Shown here: positions 31,267 to 42,700 of the stretch, in pieces
Numbering within the stretch: the stretch's first letter is position 1
Layout of the letters: every line of letters starts with the position of its first letter
Assembly: GCA_021030905.1 (NCBI GenBank)
Contig: JAGFMI010000003.1
Span: 558,001 to 622,000 of the forward strand
DNA length: 64,000 nt
Reading direction: 5' to 3'
From: Pyrenula massariospora
Lineage: Eukaryota > Ascomycota > Eurotiomycetes > Pyrenulales > Pyrenulaceae
Translations under genes and position numbers: made by a program
Notes under the pieces: generated by a model
Database searches by the model: none
What the model was told of the DNA's origin: nothing
What the model saw: the letters and a program-made list of their open reading frames with translations, nothing else

Positions 31267-33105
31267 ATGTCTACTCCCGACCAAATAATTGGCATGTCAC
31301 CACAAGCTAGCATCGACAAGGAGGCCACAATGGATCGTGAAAATAGCCTAGGTCTACAGGAAGAGAAAAAGCCCAAGTCTCTCCAATTCAAACTCACGGT
31401 ATTCTTTCTCTGTTCCGTTACCGTCGTTGGTGCCATGGATGCTGTGATTGTTGGCGCCTGTTTAAAAGCGATTGCAAAGGATCTTAACAGTAGTAGCGTT
31501 GAGTCTTTCTGGGTTGGAACGTCGTTCCTTCTCGCGCAGACAGTCATGATCCCCATTTATGGCACAACGAGCGAGGTCTTTGGACGCAAATTGCCAATAC
31601 TCACAGCCGTCTCAATCTTCACCTTTGGTAGCATTTTGTGTGCTACCGCGAAGACTATCACGTGGTTGATAGGTGCAAGAGTGGTGCAAGGCGTTGGAGC
31701 TGGTGGTATGATCCAGCTCGTGCAAGTTATTTTGTCGGACATTAGTACAATGAGTGAGAGGGGCTTATACATGGCCTTTGCGGCTTTGGCATGGAGTTTG
31801 GGAACAAACATTGGGTACAAGTTTTTCTCACCTTTGGATACAAACAGACATTGACGTTATAATAGCATACCAATCGGTGGTGCCATTGGCGCATTTACGA
31901 CTTGGCGTTGGGTTTTTTGGATCAATCTTCCAATATGTGTTCCATCTCTAATCGGGCTTGGGTTTTGCCTACACTTGCAGCAAGATACCTCTTCCTTCAC
32001 GAAGAAGATAGCAATGATGGATTGGTTAGGTATATCAGTCTTCACCTCTGCAACGACATTGTTCTTAGTAGGACTTACTTCTGGGGGAGTGTCATACCCC
32101 TGGAACTCTGCTACCGTCCTTGTACTTTTAATCGTTGGGGTTTCTCTCTATCCTGTCTTCATATACATCGAATGGCGGGTAGCAGCAAGACCCATGATGC
32201 CATTAAGGGTTTTTAACGACCGGTCTGCCATCACGGGATACACAACCAGTTATCTTCAAGGCGTGGTTGTCTGGTGTATTACGTACTACTTTATCATCTT
32301 TGTGGGTCACCTAAACGCAATAACATCACCAAGCTAACAATACTCACAGTTTCTTGGTGCAACTCAGCACGGCCTACTTCATTCATCACTAGAGACGATG
32401 ACGACATTAGCTTACTCCGCGCCAGCTGGGTTAGTAGCAAGTGTCATTGTGAAAAGGACACAAAGATTTAAATATCTCGTTGTCATCGGGTGGGTTCTGC
32501 TGGTGGCAGGAGTAGGCTCTAATGTAAGCACTACATATCAAACATGATTTAAGAGTTCCTGACGCGTGGCGTAGGTTACTATGCATCCAGACAGCACTAA
32601 AGCTGTTCTATACGCGCCGCGTTGCTTAACATCTATTGGGGCTGGAATACTGTTCCCAATGCCTCTATTTGCAGTGCAAGCTCGTCAAAAAGGGGAAGAC
32701 GTGGGAATTGCAACTAGCATCCAGGTCTTCGCACGGAGTCTCGGCACAGCTTTCGGTGTAGCACTCGGCGGGGTCATCTTCCAAAACGAATGGACGAAAC
32801 TCGTCTCTGACAATGTTGCGAGGAAACGGATACCGGCAAACAACGTCATCCCTAGCAGTCTGGCCGAGATTGCATATGAGAACATCAAGGAGTTTCCAGA
32901 GTCTGTACAGGAAGCTTATCGGTGGGTATACTCTGATAGTATGAAGACAGTCTGGTGGGTGATGATGGGTTTGTCCATTATTGGTCTTCTGATCAGCCTA
33001 ACGGCGAGAAATGATGAAATAAGAGGTGGACTGTCAGGGGTCCAGAACTTCCAGGATAAGACAACAGAACATAGGGAAGAAAACACTGATTTTCAAAAGG
33101 TATAA
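31267..33105 (+). CDS. DHA2-family MFS transporter (14 TM), cluster exporter
   Basis: Four exons (31267-31814, 31866-32301, 32350-32523, 32575-33105), with introns of 51, 48 and 51 nt, encode 562 aa. The start ATG gives MSTPDQIIGMS. Signature segments are AMDAVIVGACLKAI (TM1), GTTSEVFGRKLPI (motif A), RVVQGVGAGGMIQLV (motif B), the junction-built NIGIPIGGAIGAFTTWRW, and WVFWINLPICV. About fourteen hydrophobic segments fit the drug:H+ antiporter DHA2 group, which also exports fungal secondary metabolites. After intron 2, FLGATQHGLL sits where DHA2 proteins have their TM7-8 loop. It shares a promoter region with the lipase-like gene. The ligand is unknown; a lipid-derived product is inferred from context. 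The 3' flank is very AT-rich. Confidence 0.9.
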
Positions 33106-35449
33106 GCAAACTTGGGAGATGTCTTACAGTCATTATCTAGGCAATCAACAGCGCCATGTTTTATAAATAAAAAGCCATTGAGTTTTATAAAATGAAATTT
33201 TAAAAATAATAATAAGTAGAAGTAAACAAATTATATTAATTGAACTATATATGAATTCTTTAATAAATTTGTATCATTGATCTTTTATATCTATGTAAAA
33301 AATAATCTTTATTCTGGTGAACGGGCTCCCAATTATCGCAGTTTGGTTTAGTGTCGCTTCTTGCGCTTCGCTTCCACCTGCACGTATTGGGTACAATGTG
33401 GTCCCGCCCGCCCGTCGGTGCCGTCGCCGCTTTACTCTAGTTCCATTGAGACCCGTGGAGCCTTTCTCCTCGCCGTTTTTACTTCTTGACCGTTCAGCCA
33501 TCCGTTCCTTTCTTTTGGCTTCCTCGCTGCGTGATCCTGCGAATCCAATGCCGATCTCGAGCGGCAGACCCTGTTCCCTGTGGGGAACTGCGACCCTGAT
33601 CTCGGGTGGCCGCTCCCGACGATGCGTGATACAAGCCACGTTTTTGAGGCGCAATGACCACACGATCTACGGCGCAGGATTACGTATGGATGTTGCGGTA
33701 GGATGAATTAGGAAATTGGGGGATGGGAATTGGGGATTTTGAATTGGTGAGGGTGTTTGTGCTTGGAGGGGGCGGGCCATCAGTCCGCCGTGCCTTTCGG
33801 CTCTGGTGGCACCATATCTGCCCATCCCAGCATGAGCCGTTATAATCTTGCTCGTTCATGCTTATTAACCCGGATTCGGCGTTGTCAACCTATCTATCGG
33901 TGCTGATGCGTTGATTTACGGTTGCCTAGCGCTGCCGCGGAACGCCAGTCTATCTCCGACGCGTCTCGAAACTCTCACCGACTCATCAAGATTTACCGTG
34001 TGGCATGCCTTTTGCCATGGCAGTATCCGCTGCAGAGGGTCTAGACAATCCTTAGACTCCACTTCTCAGCTCCCATCACGCTCCTTCTTTCACACTGACC
34101 CGTGGTGATGCCTACAGGATGTGGCACCGCCCGGCTGCGTTCTTGGTAATTTACCGTCAACCGATCGATTCGCTCAAGGTACAAATTACTGAGGCATCGA
34201 TTGGATATCGATTCCCCCGCGGCCTTGGCCTGCTTTGAAGGCTCATTTTTAACCTGGTAAAAAGGCTCCTAAATAATACGATAGCCATACATAAAAACGT
34301 TGATAGTTAGCGAGGACAAGATACGCCTTGACGGAGGCTGGGCTCAGCACACAAGTGGAGGTGGACACGCGGTCGGAGTGCATTAGCCGCCGCCTCGCTT
34401 ATGCTTGAGACGGCACGCCGCATCCACTTGTTACTTTATCGGCCCGGTGACCTGTCTGGACAACGCCCCTTGGCAGCGGCAGCGACGTGCCGGTAATACA
34501 GCCTAATGCTCACGTTTCCTCATCTGTCTCAGATAAAGGACTTCTACAGATGAATTCAATACCCTTATCATATTACCGAGGGAGCCAATGGCGAAAATGG
34601 CGCATTAAGTTGGAAGTGTAGGACCAGCCCGCTGCCTCCCATGTCACAGGAAGCCGATATCTGTAACCTTGCCGGGAGCGCCGTCAATTTTGGGCAGAAT
34701 GTTTGACGGCAATCAGATTTCGACGTACGGAAAACTTTGGTTTCGGTCTACTGCAAAACCTTACCTTCGTCCGACGTACCCTTCCTTCTGGGCCAGGTAG
34801 ATGCTATAATAGAACAGCGTATTACGTAAGGTAGGGATGCTGAGTTACGTGATTGTAGCTATAGACAGAAAAAGGGTTACCCCGCGGTGCCAGGTCTGCC
34901 ACGCCGTATGAGCCGGATTAGGCAGTTAGGGCTAGGGCTAGGGATGGCCCTGTCACAGAAGCTGCCATGGCTTTGGATAACTAAAGCGGACTCGATTTAA
35001 CGAGGCTTTGGCGTCCTGAGGATGGAACCATCTAGTTTCAACGGCCCTTAAAGACTATGGTCTCGTCGCTTAAGCTCATCGTGTCCTTGCGTACAGGACT
35101 AGGAGACGTACCGCTGACGAAACATACCTTTCCCCGTTACCCCTGTCATGGGTCGACTACAATGCTTTGGTGCTATACAACGAGCGCTGCTCTCTATTGC
35201 TTTCACTTCTTAGTAGTATTATCAGGCTCTTTGAATATGCTGGTTCTGCTTCCCAATTCCATTAAAAATAATGTTATTTTTGAAGGCCCTTTTAAATAAG
35301 CGTCGCATCCATAGAAGGTTTCTCCTATTACTCCAATATCTAACGATAGAGCCCTTTGGAGCGATATATTGTAAAGCCGGGAATAGGGACCTATTTCGCA
35401 ATCTGATCTCCCCTCATTGACGATGCCCCTTTTGCTCTTGATTCATCCC
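33106..35449. other. Gene-poor stretch downstream of the fatty-acid cluster
   Basis: These 2.3 kb have no gene I can support. The first 200 bases are very AT-rich (poly-A/T tracts at 33160-33300). The stretch 33317-33700 has overlapping open frames on both strands that look like chance frames in GC-rich DNA. At 34926-34944 there are three telomere-like words (TTAGGGCTAGGGCTAGGG). The composition shifts sharply several times, which suggests old inserted and mutated DNA. Confidence 0.35.
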
Positions 35450-35454
35450 CTGGA

Positions 35455-36770
35455 ATGCGCCTTAAGAAGATGGGAAGAAAGAATGCAGACTCCCTCATCG
35501 ATTCACCAGAGGAAGCTCATAGGAACTACAGTGCTACACAGGCAAAAGTCCCATATATGAAGACGGTCAGATTTAGAAAGTGGCTAGGTCTCAGAATATA
35601 CAATCTTTATGTCAAAGGTTTTATCGTTGATGAGGCTCGGGATCTTGCTCCTTGTTCGCAAGGCGGTGCGATTTCCAAGTCCTGGCTTAAGATAAGTGGC
35701 TGGAACCCAGTCATGACCACCAAAATGACTGCAAGGAAAGATCAAAAGATGGAGAAGACAAAGATGATGAGTTGCCCGAATTCTGGCGAACACTTCTCGC
35801 GGATTGCGGCATGGATAACCACAACCCAGCTCATCACTACGCCAAGGCTTGGCAAAGGTGTATCAGTAAAGGTAGCCTTTTGATTGGTCAAGTCAAGACG
35901 AATGCCTTTATCAAAACCGAGAGGAATTCTATATTAGCAGAATTCTGCCGTCGAGTTCAAGCCGTGATCTGGAATAGAAAGATGATTAGGACTGAAAATG
36001 GAACACTGGGCCTTCTTACTTAGAAAATTCAGGCCGGCCATCTTGTTTGTATCATATATGGGTGTATCGTTCCGGCTCCGCTCTGAAGAAACGATGTTAG
36101 AATACTGGATGAAGTCAAGGATGAAGAGACAGAAGAAAAGTCATCCCAAAGTGCATAAATAACTGACTCCGAAGGCTCTAATACTCTGCGAAAAAGATCG
36201 TTTTTGCCAATCTAAAAGGGATGAGACAGCTCTCACTGTGATGATGCCATCTACCATACTCGTTGAAAAACAAAATGAAGCTACGAGGAACATGGAGAAC
36301 CCAGCTGAGAATCATGACGGAGAACACAAGAAAGATCGAAGTGAGCTCAAAAAAGCTTGGATCGAGGAGAAAAGGACTCAGGGTCAGAAGTGAGGCAAGG
36401 GGAATTGCGAAGATAACAACTAAAGTCCTGAGGCAGCGTGGAAACAATTTCTGGACAAAAAGTCCTAAACGGGACTAGAAGAAGTGCTTCCTGTGAAAGA
36501 CTCTAGTCAAGGACCTGTTGACTATTGCGGGTGCTACACAGTCGGAAGGAGGTCTTCACAAGCAGGCGAAGGCTAGAATCAGGGATCTGCATTCGTCGTA
36601 CCAGTTCACGGGGAAAAGCTATATCCATAGGATTATGGACGGGGAAGCAATAAGAGAGCAATACTACAGTGCGATCCCGGAGGATGTCTTTGAGCTGAGA
36701 TGGCATAAAGTCTGGGTCTACATCGCAAAACCTGCAGAGATCATTGTTAGCCTTCCCGTCTAGTCCTTCG
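35455..36770 (+). pseudogene. HET-type protein pseudogene, C-terminal half
   Basis: Pieces of the conserved C-terminal region of HET-domain proteins occur in order on the + strand. They are YSATQAKVPYMK and GFIVDEARDL (about 35520-35645), ELPEFWRTLLADCG and VIWNRKMIRTENGTLGLL (35766-36020), then after an in-frame TAG at 36021 AGHLVCIIYGCIVP (36033-36074). After a TGA and about 430 poorly matching bases, SSYQFTGKSYIHRIMDGEAI follows in another frame (36580-36645). The last piece is the hallmark 'Y-x-F-x-G-x-Y-x-H-x-I-M-D-G-E-A' near the end of many HET proteins. Two frame changes and at least two stops break it. The catalytic-like HET core (LSHCWG, LWIDS) is not visible upstream. It is clearly non-functional as one protein. 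Confidence 0.72.
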
Positions 36771-37942
36771 GCCTCAAGCATCTGTCGTTCTTCTAAGCTC
36801 TTAGGCGGCTTATAGCCTGGCTTGACTCGCTGACGGGTCTTGCTCAAGGCTCGCCCCTCGTTGTGCTGAACAAGACCTTTCCACTGTACTAAACTATATC
36901 CTACTGTACTGAACTACACCACGTTCCTGTTCTGAGCCATATGACCTCACTGTATTGAAACATGTCACTTTACTAGTTGGATCGTGCTATCAGGGCTATG
37001 GATGATGCTCTAGGGGGATGTGGGGCATTGGGGCAGTAATTGCATTGATTATAGAGTTATCTACAATGAACAGCATGTGTAGACATTGCCACTGTGCCTT
37101 GCCTATGCGGTTATGTGCATTTTTGACAGTCTAGACATCTACAAATACATAGCATCCGTTGCTTTCGCAAAATAGGTATACAAAATTATTCGCCCACCTC
37201 ATGAAATCAAAACGCTGTGGACTCGGACTTCTTGTAGCCGCTTTAGTATGTGTCCCTGTTTGTGTTCGAAGCTTTACCCCTACAGCAAGCAGCAAACAAC
37301 TTGTCTTTTTATGCTGGAACTGTCTGCTTATACTATCCCTTCTAGCAAGCCCTGCTTTATCCTGGCCGAGACAGAGCGGCTTCGATCTGTCGCCAGAGCA
37401 GTCTTAAAGACACTGTTGTGGGACTTATGAGACGCTCTTTCTGCTCCCTTAGCCGCCGGCTAGGACTGCTGTATGCTGATTTATAACAAAAAAGGATGGG
37501 ACAGACCTATTTGTTGTCTGGTGCACGTGAGATCCTGTACGCTCCGTTCAATCTGCATATACATAGTGTCGAACAGGGTAGCTGTTTTAAGTAGGCCCCC
37601 TTGGCAGGGGTATGTGTGCGAATCAGAGATTAGAACTCTATCTGTTCGGGACCCCCTGTATAGATTGAAACGGGTAGTAATGTGTACTCGATTCTGGTCT
37701 GCCCACCTAAATTTGACACATAGCTTGTTTCAAAAGGAACACGGGTTGCAGGTTCAGTGTAGCGATAAGCAAAGCTACCTACTCTCCGACGGAAAGGTGT
37801 CATTTAAGCTTTAGCGGCACTAGAAGCAAACAAGGCTGTATGTGCCTCGAAGTAGTGTTCTTGTTGTCCTTCAGCCCCACAACGACTGCGCAGAAGTTGC
37901 ACTGGATGTTCGGTTGGTCAAATCAAATCAGCGTAGTGGATA
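36771..37942. other. Intergenic, no supported gene
   Basis: These 1.2 kb lie between the HET pseudogene and the 3' end of the zinc-finger gene. At 36880-36920 there are two imperfect copies of a roughly 20-nt unit (CTACTGTACTRAACTA). Open frames near 37160-37400 and 37473-37814 have no family features. Confidence 0.35.
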
Positions 37943-40900
37943 TCATTGTGTATCGTCACTCGTAGCGATTGTTTTCTGGTGGTCTGACATCTCCGAGCAG
38001 AAGAAGTCCCAATCAACGCTCTCCATGCTGTCGAGCTCGGCTGACCAGTTGTGACCAGGACTGTAGGTGATGTTTACATCTTCAGTTAGAGGTCCGCCGG
38101 CTGCGGTGAGCCCTTCCAGCGCCCGACCCGGGGCAACTGTCGAAAGAGGCGTGTGAGGAATGGTTGGTGACTCTGTGGTAGAGCCCGATGCCATGCTTGC
38201 CGATGAGATGCTAGGCTGTGACGACCCTAGCAAGCTCTCTTGCGTGCCTAGTGGAGGAACCGAACTCGCTTGTGCAGCCTCATTACTCTCGTTAGCGTTA
38301 GAGTTGGTAGTCTCAGGCCGCGACACTACGATAGAACCAATAGTAGTAAAGTCTTCGACTTGACTGATTTGGAAAAGGTAACGTTGAGTCGCTTCTTGTA
38401 GTATTGCTTCTCCAAGCCGGACGAGGTGATGGCTTGGTAATATTCCTTCGAGCCCAAGTCGCTGCTGAACCTCGGGAAGGAGATCTCGAATAGCTGGCCG
38501 AGAAAAATGCAAAAACCGGCTCATATATTGTGCTGCTGGACCCTCGTAATAAGGACTTACAGGCTGGCGATCTACAGCACCGGGGAAGAAAGCGTTGTAT
38601 AGTCGGTACCAGTACTCGACCCGATCGGTACCTAGTGGATTTTTACGGTCAAGTCCAAGATCCTCAACCATGTCAGGGCCAATTCTCTCCCTGTAGAGTG
38701 GGGGATCCAGTATCTCGCACAGTGGGTGTTGACGCATGTGTGAAACTACCATAGCGTGCGAATTGAAACGTCTACAACAGCGGAAACAGTAGTGTTTTGG
38801 CATATAATGGTTCCGTTGCAAATGTTGTTTGAGATACGCAATGTTCACGAAGCTGCATGTTGCGCAGCCATGGTAGGCATCTTCAGGGGAATCTGGTCCG
38901 AACATAATGCTGTCGTACTTGTTGAAGGGACAAGCTAAGGGTAGATTGTCCGAACTTGCTTGAGCAGGCTGCGCAGATCTATTTTTCTGCCGCTTAGGAT
39001 CTTCATTATCGTCAATGTTATCGGAACCACTATCGGAACGTTCCAACTTTCGCTTGCGGCCATTTGAAGAGTTTTTGGTTTCTTTTGTTTGCTTACTCGG
39101 CGCTTTACAAGGAGGTGAGCTATCCATCGCCGCTCCGTTTTCACACTTACTTGATTCGTATATCATAGCAAGCTTCAGATATGCGCTTACGAGAATGTTG
39201 CTCGAAATAGCAATTAGTCTGAGCGCTTCTGCATCTAGTCCATCTCTTGCCCATCCTGAACTTGACAAATCGGAACGCCTTGAGCTTGAATCAATGTCGG
39301 TCGCTGTGACACTTGAATGGCTTCCAGGAGAATGTCCATCCTCGGGCGTGGCTTGATTTTCAAATAATCCGTCGTCATCGAAGGTCTTGAAACCAAGCCT
39401 GGGAAAGGCTCTGATCTTTTGAGTCGGTGGAACAGGTTTTGCCATGAGTCTGCTAGAATTTTGAACCTCGCTGGTAGAGCCAAATACCTGGATAGGGTTT
39501 GGTGGCGTGATAACAGAATCGTTAAGCACTATTGAATTGGAGCTTTCGGAGGTGTCTTCGTCATTATTATCGCTGCCGGAGTCGGTTTTCGCTCTTTTAA
39601 AGGCTTCCTCTAGCTTAAGAGTCTCAACATCCAGATCAGTAACATAAGGTTTACCGATTGTCTCCTTTAGTTGATCTTTAACCTGGTTATCGAGCATCAT
39701 GTCATCCTTCCAAAGCCGTTGTAGACCATCACAATCGAACAGCGCTCGTCTCTTCATCTCAATATTGTCAGCAGGCACTTCCCAGGACAGCGGATAGTAT
39801 TCCCTCTTTTTGAAGCCCTCGCCGGATGGTGGTACTCCGCCCTCGGAGAACGTCATTTCTTTCCGCATTGGCCGTCCGAATTTGGTAATAGCGCTACCAG
39901 AACCTGTCATAGTGCGATTATTGCTACCAGCCTTGTTCAATTTTGTTGAACTTTTACCGCTTCGAGCGTTATAGGTAGGATCATCGTCCACGTCCTCCTC
40001 TTCATCTTCGGCATCCATAGATGTCTGACTCATATCTGCCGCTACATTTTGTTCGATCGTTGGTTTCACCGGAGTTTCGTTTGAGATGCTCGTCGGGTGA
40101 TGGTCGATGGCCTCACTCGGCGCTTCCTGCTGAACCACCAAGTGGACACATTTATCCAAGTGTTCATAAAAATCTTGGGCGTTGCTAAATGTTGCGGAGC
40201 ATATCGAGCATTTACCCGTAATATCTTGACAATGGTTCATGATCCTCTTCTTGGTGGTGGTTGTGAGGCTCCTTTTTCGGCTGTTGGGCGGAGTCTGCTC
40301 TACACCATGCACTGAGGTTAAGTGCCTCTTAAAAACGTCTGCTCGATTGAAGCTCTTTCCTGCTGATGAGCTAGAATTAGGGCAAAATCCGCAGACCATA
40401 GTACCCTTGTAATGAGTTAACACATGCCGAATTTTGTCATATTTTCGAGCAAATCCTTTTTGATTATATTCACAAGTTGCAACTAGACATTTTTCCGGTC
40501 GTTCCGACTGGTGGGTAAGCATGTGAGCCTTAAGGTCTTTGAAAACTCTCCCGCAGTCCGGGTGAGGGCAGCGGCCTTTGTGGCCATCGTCATCAAAATC
40601 GGCACTTTCTGACAAGGAGCTCTGCGCCGATAGTCGAGAAAAAAGTGAAGACAAGGAGCTCCGGGTCGATGGTCGAGAATCAAGTGAAGACAAGGACAAT
40701 CGCCTGTGAGATGGTTGCTGAGAATGGGCGTACAGAGGGATCGTGGATTGAAAGGTGCCTGCCATTTGCGGGTGGAGATAATTATGGACATTCTGATCAT
40801 AATCGGACGAAGTAAGCGATATGGTATCAGGTTGCCTAGAGATGAATGTTGGGAAATGCCCTGATGAGTTCACGGAACTTTTTACGTTCTCTAAGATCGG

Positions 40901-41311
40901 TTCCATGGCCATGGGCTCGTCCATGGTTGTCCTGGTTGCAAGAGAAGGAGGCGGGACAGTGATATCAGAAAAATTGATTGACAGAGGCTTTGACGCTGAA
41001 GGAAAATTAGTGGACTCAATCACATAGTCTGCGGAAATTTCGTCGTCATAAGATTCCATCTTAGGTTCGATTTCAGCGATAGAGCAATCCTGTAAGTAAT
41101 CGTCGCTGCTAGCAATGAAAGTGGCATGGTCTACTCCCAGACTTGCCCCGACCCAGGGCACCGGGTAAGACTTCGAATGTGCGTGGCTTGAGTATGGAGA
41201 GCGGATAGCTGATAAAGAGTCCTTGGGAGTTGATGGACCTGGTGCAGTTAAAAATGTGGATGGTGGCTGTTCGGCAGGCTGATGTGGTGCGTCGGTGCAA
41301 GCGTTATCCAT
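37943..41311 (-). CDS. C2H2 zinc-finger protein, probable transcription regulator
   Basis: A single exon of 1122 aa is read from the ATG at 41311 (MDNACTDAPHQPAEQ); the frame stays open 18 codons further up but without an ATG. The N-terminal 240 residues are Ser/Pro-rich, with an internal Ser/Leu/Arg repeat (LSSLDSRPSTRSSLSSLFSR). Four C2H2-like fingers lie between about 248 and 392: CPHPDC ending in HMLTH, CLVATC ending in HVLTH, CGFC ending in HLTSVH, and CSIC ending in HLDKCVH. An acidic stretch (DAEDEEEDVDDD) follows. Near residues 815-865 there are two more fingers (CATCSFVNIAYLKQHLQRNH, then CFRCCRRF ending in HMRQH). Poly-charged and Ser tracts suggest nuclear regulation. I cannot name a target. 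It is a long, intact gene flanked by gene-poor DNA on both sides. Confidence 0.87.
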   Translation of the reverse strand: MDNACTDAPHQPAEQPPSTFLTAPGPSTPKDSLSAIRSPYSSHAHSKSYPVPWVGASLGVDHATFIASSDDYLQDCSIAEIEPKMESYDDEISADYVIESTNFPSASKPLSINFSDITVPPPSLATRTTMDEPMAMEPILENVKSSVNSSGHFPTFISRQPDTISLTSSDYDQNVHNYLHPQMAGTFQSTIPLYAHSQQPSHRRLSLSSLDSRPSTRSSLSSLFSRLSAQSSLSESADFDDDGHKGRCPHPDCGRVFKDLKAHMLTHQSERPEKCLVATCEYNQKGFARKYDKIRHVLTHYKGTMVCGFCPNSSSSAGKSFNRADVFKRHLTSVHGVEQTPPNSRKRSLTTTTKKRIMNHCQDITGKCSICSATFSNAQDFYEHLDKCVHLVVQQEAPSEAIDHHPTSISNETPVKPTIEQNVAADMSQTSMDAEDEEEDVDDDPTYNARSGKSSTKLNKAGSNNRTMTGSGSAITKFGRPMRKEMTFSEGGVPPSGEGFKKREYYPLSWEVPADNIEMKRRALFDCDGLQRLWKDDMMLDNQVKDQLKETIGKPYVTDLDVETLKLEEAFKRAKTDSGSDNNDEDTSESSNSIVLNDSVITPPNPIQVFGSTSEVQNSSRLMAKPVPPTQKIRAFPRLGFKTFDDDGLFENQATPEDGHSPGSHSSVTATDIDSSSRRSDLSSSGWARDGLDAEALRLIAISSNILVSAYLKLAMIYESSKCENGAAMDSSPPCKAPSKQTKETKNSSNGRKRKLERSDSGSDNIDDNEDPKRQKNRSAQPAQASSDNLPLACPFNKYDSIMFGPDSPEDAYHGCATCSFVNIAYLKQHLQRNHYMPKHYCFRCCRRFNSHAMVVSHMRQHPLCEILDPPLYRERIGPDMVEDLGLDRKNPLGTDRVEYWYRLYNAFFPGAVDRQPVSPYYEGPAAQYMSRFLHFSRPAIRDLLPEVQQRLGLEGILPSHHLVRLGEAILQEATQRYLFQISQVEDFTTIGSIVVSRPETTNSNANESNEAAQASSVPPLGTQESLLGSSQPSISSASMASGSTTESPTIPHTPLSTVAPGRALEGLTAAGGPLTEDVNITYSPGHNWSAELDSMESVDWDFFCSEMSDHQKTIATSDDTQ

Positions 41312-42038
41312 TTCGGCTCGTAGACCGCTAGCGGAAGCTGGAGAAAGTACGGAACGGTAGCCCAAGTCTATGAGATAATGCTGTTGGAGCCTTGGGAACT
41401 ATTAGTGGAGTCTTTCATGCCGTAAAGGAGTTCGCGAAGCCAGGTTGAGTACAGAGATGCTGTTTAGCACATCTACATGCAGAGGGGATAACTCTAACTT
41501 TTACGACGTGCAAAGGAGTTATCTAGAGTCCACTTTTCCTGGATTCTAGCACAATCCGAGAGAAGCATCTGCACATAAGCGCGAGGTCACAGCTGTGAAC
41601 TGGGCGACGCCGTATCAGAAGGGCTTGCCAAGACTTGCTGCGCCTTCTTTCAGCCTTCCTCAGCCCTTAAATGGGATTTGGGCACTCTGCCATTGGAGCG
41701 AATCAACTACAGTCCGTCATCTATACTGAGTCCATCATCCCCCTGCAAGGATTTACAATTCACTTGTGTGAGCGGGCCTCACAAAAATCTATCCACAATG
41801 TTTCTGGGCATGGTATGCTGTCCCTCGTTCTTTCACTGCTGTGTCCGAGCTCTTTCCTGCGCCCGGGGCAACAGATCTAGAGTCCTGTTAATAAAATATC
41901 TGATATATAGGACTGGCGTGGATATTCGAGTACACGCGGGTGAGTCGTACTTGCTATCGGGTTAAGTACTATAAAGTACACCAAGGAGATATGTATTCAG
42001 CCACCATAGACATCTTCATCACCGTTGAATAGACTAAT
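41312..42038. other. Intergenic, divergent promoters
   Basis: These 727 bases lie between divergent genes. Short open frames at 41671-41965 have no supporting features. Confidence 0.4.
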
Positions 42039-42700
42039 ATGGCCCCGGCAACACAAGCCAGCGTACAAGTCATCTTCAAAAAACGCCAGGCATATGGAAC
42101 TCTCACCTCAATCCACATCACATCACGAGAAACCTTCACTAGCCTGATTTCCCGCCTCAGGAAGCTCTACTTTCCTGAAAGCACCTTGAGGAGAACAATA
42201 CTCGCTTTGTATATGGCGATTACCAGCCAGGAACTCGTTGTTTCCACGACGGATACTGCCTCTGTTAGTGGGATATACTATTAGCTAAACTCTTAAGACA
42301 CATAATAACATGGATATAGATTTTATGGCTCGACCTCGAAGCATCACCGCACAGCTCCCGAGTCATTGTGCAGCAACGTGAGCTTGATAGCCTAATGACA
42401 GCGGCATGTCTTGGCGCCTACCCTTTCTCCAACTCCAAGACATTTGTCCAGCTCTATCCTCAGCTATGCAACTTTCCTGACACAGCTGCTGCGTCAAAAA
42501 CCCTTGTCTTATCATTACGTTTTAGCCACTCAAAAGCGATGGCGCTAATTCTTGTTGTTACGACCGCCGCAATGTTGATCGGGCTGGCTTGTGGCATCTG
42601 GTTGCACAGTCTCGAGAAGGGTCTGAGCATCTTTGCTTCTATGTCGGGAATGATAGCTGTGTTGCAAGGTTGCCGTTGGCGGTTGCGTACTGTTTTGTGA
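42039..42700 (+). CDS. Hypothetical small membrane protein
   Basis: Two exons (42039-42263 and 42320-42700) with a 56-nt intron (branch TAGCTAAAC) encode 201 aa; phases close without a stop. The start ATG follows ACTAAT. The N-terminal 75 residues (QVIFKKRQAYGTLTSIHIT, then SLISRLRKLYFPES) resemble a small beta-grasp-like or scaffold module, but I do not recognise it. A short motif AACLGAYPFSNSKTF follows. Two hydrophobic helices come near the C-terminus (MALILVVTTAAMLIGLACGIWL and GLSIFASMSGMIAVLQG), giving a hairpin with a basic tail (CRWRLRTVL). Location in an internal membrane is likely. No function can be given. Confidence 0.6.

Noticed and set aside
41312-41365. Upstream extension of the C2H2 protein
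   Set aside because: It would begin at TTG; the first in-frame ATG is at 41311.
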